This document shows, in pieces, positions 32,564 to 40,019 of a DNA stretch of 40,019 nt (the stretch's first letter is position 1; each line of letters starts with the position of its first letter). A program made the translations under genes and the position numbers. This DNA comes from Planctomycetota bacterium (GTDB taxonomy: Bacteria > Planctomycetota > Planctomycetia > Planctomycetales > Planctomycetaceae), in contig JAJRVU010000313.1 of assembly GCA_024277145.1 (NCBI GenBank), positions 1 through 40,019 on the forward strand, in the 5' to 3' direction. The notes beneath the pieces are model-generated. The model was not told the origin of the DNA, ran no database searches, and saw only the letters and a program-made list of their open reading frames with translations.

Positions 32564-34111
32564 ATGAAACATTCCACGAAGACAATTCTATTCGTGGTCA
32601 TTCTGGTGACTCTGTTTCTTTGTCCTGTTCAAGAGGAAACATTTGCAGCGAGAAGAAGAAAGTCCTCTAAACGGAGTCTTCAAAGCTATCTGCAACAATA
32701 CTCTGTGGTCCAGAAAAAACTGACGGACAAGCTAGATCAGATGATTGTTACTCCTGAGTATGAATCAATTCAGGATGATCTCAAACAGTGGAAAAAATCT
32801 TATCAATTAGCGTCTCACCAAATTGCAAAAATTCCTGTAAAAGCTCAACCTGCAATTGAATCATCTCTCCCGGAAGCAGAAATCCGAGCACAAAATGAAT
32901 TGCGAAGAGTTCTCCGTAAACATGCAATTGAGATTTATAAAATTTCTCAAAGGTTAATCAAAGCAGGGCACCCCAGTTATGCTTATTTTCTGGTTCGGGA
33001 AGTGATCCGTTATGATTCCGATAACAAATCTGCTCGTCGATTATTAGGTTATGTTCGCAAAGGTGATTCCTGGGTGACTCCTTATGCGGCACAAATGTAC
33101 CGAAATAATTATGTCTGGCATAAACAATTTGGCTGGTTAAAGAAATCCCGAGTTGCACAATACGAAAAAGGGCAACGATATTATCGCGGACGTTGGATGT
33201 CAGTGGCAAAGGAAACCGCTGCCCGACAGGATTTTCGACATGCCTGGCAAATTCGGACTGATCATTATTTGGTGAAAACAAATCACAGCCTGGAAAAAGG
33301 AGTCGAAATTGCTACAAAACTGGAAGAATTCTACCAGCATTTTTTTCAGGTATTCATCGGCTTTTTTAACTCGCCTGAACAGATGGCAAAACTATTTGAT
33401 AAGGGAAGCAGGAGCAGGTCTGGGAGGTTAAAAAATCTTTACGAGGTTCATTATTATCGAACTCGTGATGAATATAATCGGAAACTGATCCATAAAATCT
33501 CGCGAATTAATATTACAGACGGACTTTATTTTACAACAGACAGAACAGCTTATTTTTATCACGATCCCAAACAAGATAAAACACACACGCTTTATCATGA
33601 AGCAACTCATCAATTGTTATATGAAAGCATCAAACAAGAACGGCGGGTTGCCTACACAAGAGATTTCTGGCTGTTGGAAGGAATTGCCTGCTACATGGAA
33701 TCTTTTCAAAAGAAGGATGGAGAAATTTCACTCGGGAATCCTGAATATAATCGCTTCAGGGAAGCTGGTTACCGATTTCTTGTGAACCGTTATTATATTC
33801 CTTTGGAGAAACTATCAGCAATTCCCAGTGAAGATTACAAAAGCCACCCTGAGATTAGAAAAAATTACAGCCAATCTGCGGGACTCGTCAAATTTTTTAT
33901 GGAATATAAAGATGGCTTGTACAGGGATGCTTTAATTCAGCACCTGTCTAATATCTACAAAGGTGAAGGAGCAGGAAGAATTCGCTATCCGACTTTGGCT
34001 GAACTGATTGGCGTGAAATATCAAATCCTCGACAGGCAATACGGGGAATTCATTCTCAAAGAAGAAGCAGATCTCATTAAAGGAATGGTGGAAGTTGATC
34101 CAGATGAATAA
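32564..34111 (+). CDS. Secreted DUF1570 zinc metallopeptidase-like protein
   Basis: The 515-residue protein from ATG 32564 begins with a signal peptide (about 1-29, then Arg/Lys-rich). A helical N-terminal region (about 35-230) is followed by the DUF1570 domain with HEATH (H345, E346, H349) and a Glu 23 residues later in LLEGIACYMESF (E372). That is the HEXXH...E zinc arrangement of gluzincin-type peptidases. The frame is open to 32522, but that longer start (TTG) would place 14 residues before the signal peptide; the ATG at 32564 is preferred. DUF1570 proteins are common in planctomycetes and their substrates are unknown. Its neighbours are unrelated, so no pathway can be proposed. Confidence 0.8.
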   Translation: MKHSTKTILFVVILVTLFLCPVQEETFAARRRKSSKRSLQSYLQQYSVVQKKLTDKLDQMIVTPEYESIQDDLKQWKKSYQLASHQIAKIPVKAQPAIESSLPEAEIRAQNELRRVLRKHAIEIYKISQRLIKAGHPSYAYFLVREVIRYDSDNKSARRLLGYVRKGDSWVTPYAAQMYRNNYVWHKQFGWLKKSRVAQYEKGQRYYRGRWMSVAKETAARQDFRHAWQIRTDHYLVKTNHSLEKGVEIATKLEEFYQHFFQVFIGFFNSPEQMAKLFDKGSRSRSGRLKNLYEVHYYRTRDEYNRKLIHKISRINITDGLYFTTDRTAYFYHDPKQDKTHTLYHEATHQLLYESIKQERRVAYTRDFWLLEGIACYMESFQKKDGEISLGNPEYNRFREAGYRFLVNRYYIPLEKLSAIPSEDYKSHPEIRKNYSQSAGLVKFFMEYKDGLYRDALIQHLSNIYKGEGAGRIRYPTLAELIGVKYQILDRQYGEFILKEEADLIKGMVEVDPDE

Positions 34112-34138
34112 TTAAATAAAAAATGCCTCACGTAGACT

Positions 34139-35176
<1,038 letters not shown>

Positions 35177-35188
35177 TCAAGAGCGTTA

Positions 35189-36190
35189 TTAAAATTCATC
35201 TTCCGGGCCATCTAAAGTTTTGAAAACTTTACTGACAAGCTGAGACAACCCGTTTCCTGTAACAGCAGAAATCAGCATTACAGGTGAGCCGATCTCTTCT
35301 TCAAGTAATTCTTTCACCGCTTCAGCATCCGGTAATTCAGACTTGGTGATGACAATGATTTCCGGTCGTTCAAGAAGAGTTTTATCATAAAGTCGTAATT
35401 CTTCATGAATATTTTTGTAATTCTCAATCGGATCCGTTCCATCCATCGGCTGTGGTTCTACAAGGTGAATCAGAACTTTTGTCCGTTCGACATGCCTGAG
35501 AAATTCATGTCCGAGTCCCACACCTGAATGCGCGCCTTCGATTAACCCTGGAATATCTGCCATCACAAATTGCTGATCATATCCAACACTTACCAGACCG
35601 AGGTTCGGATATTTTGTTGTAAAAGGATAGTTGGCAATTTCCGGCTGAGCTCGGGAAAGTCGGCTAAGTAATGTCGATTTGCCGGCGTTTGGTTTTCCAA
35701 TCAAGCCGACATCTGCAATCAATTTCAGTTCCAGAAGGACATCACGTCTTTCACCTTCTTCTCCTTTTTGAAACTGGCGGGGAGCACGATTTGTTGCATT
35801 CGCAAAAAACTTGTTTCCTTTTCCTCCTCTTCCCCCTTTGGCAACAATAAGGGTGTCGCCATCATTTGCAAGGTCTTTAAGGATGTGCCCCTTTTTCATA
35901 TCTTTGACGAGAGTACCCGGTGGAACCATGACAAAAATATCTTCACCCTGCCTGCCGGTTTTCAGACTTCCCTGTCCATGTTCGCCACGTTTTGCATGCC
36001 AATGTTTATGACCAACTATATTGGCCAGGCTTCCAACATCTTTACTCGCTTCGATGATGACGTTTCCGCCAGCACCACCATCGCCACCATTCGGACCACC
36101 CCGTGGCACATGAGTTTCCCGACGAAAACTCATACAACCCGAACCACCATGTCCGGCAAAACAATAAATGGTCACACGATCAGCAAACAT
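35189..36190 (-). CDS. obgE: Obg-family GTPase ObgE/CgtA
   Basis: This GTPase acts in late 50S ribosome assembly and stress responses. The glycine-rich Obg fold spans 1-158 with many GG repeats (FAGHGGSGCMSFRRE, GGPNGGDGGAGG). The G domain has G1 GKPNAGKST, G2 around YPFTT, G3 DIPGLIEGAH, and G4 as TKSE instead of the usual NKxD. The final C-terminal extension seen in some Obg proteins is short here. The 333-residue length is typical. No L21/L27 ribosomal genes lie upstream, so the usual rplU-rpmA-obgE arrangement is absent within the window. Confidence 0.95.
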   Translation of the reverse strand: MFADRVTIYCFAGHGGSGCMSFRRETHVPRGGPNGGDGGAGGNVIIEASKDVGSLANIVGHKHWHAKRGEHGQGSLKTGRQGEDIFVMVPPGTLVKDMKKGHILKDLANDGDTLIVAKGGRGGKGNKFFANATNRAPRQFQKGEEGERRDVLLELKLIADVGLIGKPNAGKSTLLSRLSRAQPEIANYPFTTKYPNLGLVSVGYDQQFVMADIPGLIEGAHSGVGLGHEFLRHVERTKVLIHLVEPQPMDGTDPIENYKNIHEELRLYDKTLLERPEIIVITKSELPDAEAVKELLEEEIGSPVMLISAVTGNGLSQLVSKVFKTLDGPEDEF

Positions 36191-36387
36191 GTTTTCGACG
36201 CTTTCAGAACCGATTTTAACCGGTTTTAGTGCATAATATTAGAAGGAAGGAAAATCTCTAAGAAAGTGTTCCGGTTCTCAGCAAAAGAGTTCAGACCACG
36301 AAAGACTATAAAAAAGTCCCCATTACAATCAGGAACTCTCATTATGACGGGTCAAAAAGCAAAGTCACGGCAGGAGATTCGTTTTTT
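36191..36387. other. Intergenic region between lnt and obgE
   Basis: About 197 nt between two minus-strand genes. No gene is supported; a short open frame near 36266-36496 runs into lnt in antisense and has no domain. AACCGGTT near 36217-36224 is a small palindrome. A -10-like element for obgE may be present, but no confident promoter or terminator is seen. Confidence 0.35.
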
Positions 36388-38286
36388 TCAGGATTTCTCT
36401 TTTCGAAGCAATCCTGACGGAAAAATTCCCAGAATCAGGATGGAAAATGTCCCAAATCCACATCCTGCAGCAAACCAGTCACCATTGTTCAGGTAAAAAC
36501 TCTCCCGATTATCCAGAGGGACATCACCGACAACCACAGCATTCAGCTCTTTATGATATTGGCCGGTCTTCGGATCACGCAGGGATTTTCGCTCTTTCTC
36601 ATTTTTTCCGGTATTTTTTAATTTGAAATCGACATCAACAAAGGCAACAGGTTCCACAATCATTCCATTCCCATCGATGATACAGGAGATGCCTGTGTTC
36701 ACCGCCCGAACCATTGGGGTTCGACACTCAATACTACGGAAAAGGGATGTAATCATATGCTGGTTGAGTTCACTGGAACCTCGGAACCAGCCATCGTTTG
36801 TTGCATTGATCATGCAATCAATTTTCTGATTATTTTTCTTACCCGAAGCGACAATCTTCCTGACCAGATGAGGAACCGTATCTTCAAAACAGATAATCGG
36901 AGTGAAATTCCAATCTTTATATGGGAAAACAATGGAACCTTTCCCTGCTGAAAGTTCGTAACCACCTGGATAAGGAGAGAACATTTTTAAAAATGGAAAG
37001 GTCTCTTTGAGTGGAACGTATTCTCCGAAAATCACTCGATGAATTTTATCGTAAGTTCCCTGATAACCTTTTTTCGGATCAACAAATGCAACCGAATTAT
37101 AAGCCTGGTAAGTTTCTTCATCTGCATCAATTCGGCTCAAACCCAAAAACATGGCTGCCCCAGCTTGCAAGCTGATGTCATTCATGATTTCCGGGTTATT
37201 CAATTCTTTCCAAAGTTTGACATGCATGAACGGAACAGAACCCTGGATTTGCTCATCGGTCATTCCCGGTTTGTTTTTTGTAATTGCATTGGGATACATT
37301 GATTCCGGCCAGACAATCACATCAGGCTGATACTGCACTGCTGTCCCGGTCATTCGATGATGCATGTTGAAAATTTTACGACCTTGAGAAGGATCATGTT
37401 TTACTTCAGGTGGAAAGTTTCCCTGAATTAATGCAACACGTGGACCTGTTTTGAATTCAGCTTGTGATCGCCTTACATATCCATATCCTAAAACGGCACT
37501 GAATAACAGAAGACCAGCAATCACCGCTGACCAGTTTTTTCGGAAATTGACTGGTTTTAACTCGCTTTGTGCAAGGGGAGTTACCAACTGGAAACGTTCC
37601 CAGATTTTTCTTCCCACAAGAACAGCAAGAGAGGCATTCAACATCGCAACGAGAAAACTGACTCCATACGCACCCACCAGATCACTCACTTGAATCAATT
37701 CATTCCATTGATACTGTGAATGTCCCAGGTAATACCATGAAAAACCTGTAAATGCATAAGCGCGGAAAAATTCCAAACCAACCCAGACAACGGGAACCGT
37801 CAAAACAAACGGAACTTTGAATCGATGATAAGCTACCCGGGAAGCATACAAAAACAGGGGGAAATAAAATGCCCAGTAAAACGCAAGCGCAGCCATCGCA
37901 AAATACATTAAAGGATGTCCAAGTCTCATCCACTGAACTGTGATCATTGAATAAATAAAACCAGTCAGGTAAACCGATGCATACATCCATTTCGTTCGTT
38001 CAGGAATTCGGACCAACTGAAGAAAAGGAACCAACGCAATCCATGCAATCGGTCCCCATTCCATTGGTGCAAAACTAGTCCATAATAACGAAAGGGAAAT
38101 TCCCGATAAAATCAATGCACCGCGCGCAGGAGCATGTTGCTTGCGACCTTTTTGAATTATGTTTGTTACAACGTTGCCATTCACGTTTAAACGTTTCTTT
38201 TTGCTGGAACGTTGAATTCCAGGAATTACTTCGGGTTCGGTTTGATTGGCTTTTTCTACTTCTGTTTTCATTTTATGCAAATCCAT
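36388..38286 (-). CDS. lnt: Apolipoprotein N-acyltransferase
   Basis: This membrane enzyme adds the third acyl chain to lipoproteins, relevant to the cupredoxin and dihaem lipoproteins at the start of the window. About six to seven N-terminal helices precede a nitrilase-fold domain (about 283-560) with catalytic E328 (WPES), K414 (GTYDKIH) and C466 (IICFED). A final helix lies near residues 604-625. The protein is 632 residues against about 510-550 usually; the extra length is a hydrophilic N-terminal extension of about 50 residues (Lys/Gln-rich) and a longer linker near 335-365. M6 (38271) is an alternative start. The full catalytic triad supports an active enzyme. Confidence 0.93.
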   Translation of the reverse strand: MDLHKMKTEVEKANQTEPEVIPGIQRSSKKKRLNVNGNVVTNIIQKGRKQHAPARGALILSGISLSLLWTSFAPMEWGPIAWIALVPFLQLVRIPERTKWMYASVYLTGFIYSMITVQWMRLGHPLMYFAMAALAFYWAFYFPLFLYASRVAYHRFKVPFVLTVPVVWVGLEFFRAYAFTGFSWYYLGHSQYQWNELIQVSDLVGAYGVSFLVAMLNASLAVLVGRKIWERFQLVTPLAQSELKPVNFRKNWSAVIAGLLLFSAVLGYGYVRRSQAEFKTGPRVALIQGNFPPEVKHDPSQGRKIFNMHHRMTGTAVQYQPDVIVWPESMYPNAITKNKPGMTDEQIQGSVPFMHVKLWKELNNPEIMNDISLQAGAAMFLGLSRIDADEETYQAYNSVAFVDPKKGYQGTYDKIHRVIFGEYVPLKETFPFLKMFSPYPGGYELSAGKGSIVFPYKDWNFTPIICFEDTVPHLVRKIVASGKKNNQKIDCMINATNDGWFRGSSELNQHMITSLFRSIECRTPMVRAVNTGISCIIDGNGMIVEPVAFVDVDFKLKNTGKNEKERKSLRDPKTGQYHKELNAVVVGDVPLDNRESFYLNNGDWFAAGCGFGTFSILILGIFPSGLLRKEKS

Positions 38287-38646
38287 CGCAAATGAACATG
38301 TGCCTGCTTAAGGCACCGTGGAACGGCGTTATTCCGTAGTTAAAAAAAATCCTGGTTTCAGAAATCATAGTTTCAGAAATCATGATTCCAGATCAGAAAC
38401 AGGGAATATAAGTCATTGTTCTTAGTGTTTCGTCAAATTTAAAAATTAGGATTGGTGGTATACGTAAAGCACGACAACGGAGTGCGTTATAGCTCTAACG
38501 CATTCCAATTCTAAGCCTTGACAAGGCAGAGCACTTAACAGGCGTATCATAGCGAGTCAGAAATATCTTCCAAAGACCAATTTAACCTTGAATATATAGC
38601 ATTTCAGTGAATAAATTAAGCTGTTTCCGATATCAGGGAAAGAAAC
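38287..38646. repeat. Repeat-bearing spacer between lnt and moeA (360 nt)
   Basis: No gene is supported here. Seen directly: a 15-bp tandem duplication (38355-38369 and 38370-38384, GTTTCAGAAATCAT plus one variable base), an 11-bp hairpin GGAGTGCGTTA/TAACGCATTCC (38479-38506, one mismatched or wobble position) and the palindrome CCTTGACAAGG (38516-38526). The stretch 38305-38336 has a related-looking GGAAC..GTTCC-like symmetric segment. These resemble dispersed palindromes of other planctomycete genomes from memory, which I cannot verify. Promoter elements for lnt on the minus strand are not clear. Confidence 0.5.
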
Positions 38647-39975
38647 TTATTCATGCCAGACCATCACGTCAACTAAATCTCCCGGATGATAGATCCGATC
38701 TCCCGCTGGAAAAACAGCCATCGCATTGGCTTTTACGGTCGATTGCAAGTCGGCTGAACCCTGCCAACGAATTAATGAAACAGAGTTCATGCCCGATTCA
38801 TTTTTCAAACTGCAGGGATGATATAATTCACGATCCCCTCTCTTGGCATACTCGTTTTCCAGTTTTGCCTGAACTGTTTGAGGAACAGGAGGAGTGATAC
38901 CCATCAAAGATTGAATTGCAGTCTTCACAAACAATTCAAAACAGATCATGCTACCGACCGGATTTCCCGGCAAGCCAAAGACATAACAGGTTTTAATTTC
39001 TTCCTTCTTGTTCTTCTTCTGCCCCTGTTTATTTTCTTTTTGCCCGTTTTTAATATCTTTTTGATAGACTCCGAACCAGATTGGTTTCCCCGGTTTTAAT
39101 TTCACTTTATGAAAGACTTCCCGGACACCACATTTTTTTAATGCAGCAGGAACCAGATCCAATTTTCCTGCAGAGACCCCGCCCGACAATAAAAGAATGT
39201 CCGACTGTAATCCCTGGATGATTTTTGCTTCAATTTCCTCTTGAACATCCCCGGCAATTCCTAAACGATTTGCAACCGCGCCTGCATTTTCTATCTGGGC
39301 TGCCAGCATGGTTTCATTGGAATTTCTGATTTGTCCTGCTTTCGGTTGAACTGAAACTTCCACAAGTTCATCACCTGTTGCCAACACAGAAATCTCAGGA
39401 GGAGGATAGACCTTTAATTTTGCTTTACCAATTTCTGCAAGCGATCCCAATTCCTGAAACTGAAGAACAGTTCCTGCTTCCAGAACGGCATCCCCTTTTT
39501 TAAGGACGGTTGCTTCGGGCATCATATTGGAGCCCGCTGTTCGTTTTGATGCCTTGAGTTCTACGGTTCCAGCTATTTCTTGTTCTGCTGATTCCTGCCC
39601 CGTTGATTCATCATACGTTGATTCTTCAAACGGAACAACAAGGTCTGCTCCTTCAGGCAGAGGAGCCCCCGTCATAATTCGGGTCGCTTCTCCTTTTTGA
39701 ACAGGGTGAGAAGGAACGCTTCCTGCAGCTACTTCTTCTATCACCTTTAAGCGGGCAAAACCTTCTGTGATATCTTCTGCTCGAATTGCATATCCATCCA
39801 TTAAAGCTTTATTAAAAGGAGGATTATTGAGATCGCTTACCACATTTTCAGCAAGCGTTGAACCCAAAGCATCTTTGAGATCAACTTCCCGTGGAGCAAA
39901 AATGCAGACTTCGCTGATAATTTTTTCCAAAGCCTCTGAAACGGTTAGCATCTTCTGTTTGCTTTCATATCGCAA
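38647..39975 (-). CDS. moeA: Molybdopterin molybdenumtransferase
   Basis: MoeA inserts molybdate into adenylylated molybdopterin to make the molybdenum cofactor. Family motifs are PPFNKALMDGYA (about 52-63), RIMTGAPLPEGADLVVPFE (99-117), LATGDELV (198-205), LLSGGVSAGKLD (262-273) and FGLPGNPVGS (333-342). The 442 residues include two short insertions: a Glu/Ser-rich one at about 119-134 and a Lys/Gln-rich one at about 305-328, just before the GLPGNP motif. The latter is very low complexity. Start M1 (39975) is used; M9 is an alternative. No other molybdenum cofactor gene is seen, so the pathway is presumably completed elsewhere. Confidence 0.94.
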   Translation of the reverse strand: MRYESKQKMLTVSEALEKIISEVCIFAPREVDLKDALGSTLAENVVSDLNNPPFNKALMDGYAIRAEDITEGFARLKVIEEVAAGSVPSHPVQKGEATRIMTGAPLPEGADLVVPFEESTYDESTGQESAEQEIAGTVELKASKRTAGSNMMPEATVLKKGDAVLEAGTVLQFQELGSLAEIGKAKLKVYPPPEISVLATGDELVEVSVQPKAGQIRNSNETMLAAQIENAGAVANRLGIAGDVQEEIEAKIIQGLQSDILLLSGGVSAGKLDLVPAALKKCGVREVFHKVKLKPGKPIWFGVYQKDIKNGQKENKQGQKKNKKEEIKTCYVFGLPGNPVGSMICFELFVKTAIQSLMGITPPVPQTVQAKLENEYAKRGDRELYHPCSLKNESGMNSVSLIRWQGSADLQSTVKANAMAVFPAGDRIYHPGDLVDVMVWHE

Positions 39976-40019
39976 TTGTATGCAGTCTTAATTCAGGCTG
40001 AAACCGGTGAAGGAAGATT

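Overview
The window is a chromosomal segment that looks like it comes from a planctomycete of moderate to low GC. The evidence is a split cytochrome b feeding a giant multihaem cytochrome c, several lipoproteins, a DUF1570 metallopeptidase, a B12-dependent ribonucleotide reductase, and intergenic palindrome families that resemble planctomycete ones from memory. The taxon is inferred from gene content; no 16S gene is present and no genus is proposed. I see no tRNA, rRNA, CRISPR array, transposase or phage gene.

Region 1 (1-15.5 kb, all + strand) is one long respiratory locus. It opens with a Rieske protein cut by the window edge, a b6-type cytochrome b N-half, a subunit IV-like C-half, a 1282-residue octahaem cytochrome c, a cupredoxin lipoprotein with an amicyanin-like copper motif, and a dihaem cytochrome c lipoprotein. 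The A2-type cytochrome c oxidase and its assembly genes follow directly: coxB, coxA, ctaA, ctaB, coxC, coxD. A strong terminator stands right after coxD. Read as a pathway, quinol is oxidised by the Rieske/cytochrome b module. Electrons then pass through the octahaem protein, which takes the place of cytochrome c1 or f, to the copper or dihaem lipoprotein and on to the CuA site of CoxB and oxygen.

Region 2 (15.5-19.8 kb) holds likely oxidase-assembly or accessory genes. These are an ABC-2 exporter pair with its own promoter, a SCO-type copper chaperone with an acidic tract, a DUF420 membrane protein, a small secreted CPMC protein, and a converging DUF983 gene.

Region 3 (19.8-30.9 kb) is mixed: a Nif3-like protein next to a 1012-residue secreted multidomain protein, a divergent TIM-barrel sugar isomerase/epimerase upstream of xseA-xseB, a palindrome-rich spacer, tadA, and the class II ribonucleotide reductase with a long structured leader and a clean terminator.

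Region 4 (30.9-40.0 kb) carries an AAA ATPase with an unrecognised N-terminal half, a secreted DUF1570 metallopeptidase, and a minus-strand series of housekeeping genes: hemB, obgE, lnt and moeA. A second repeat-bearing spacer lies between lnt and moeA.

The most unusual item is the complex III part of the respiratory locus: the octahaem protein with three N-terminal haems plus five Met-ligated modules, the altered Qo motif, the cupredoxin lipoprotein and hairpins in the long intercistronic gaps. All functions are read from motifs and context without database searches.
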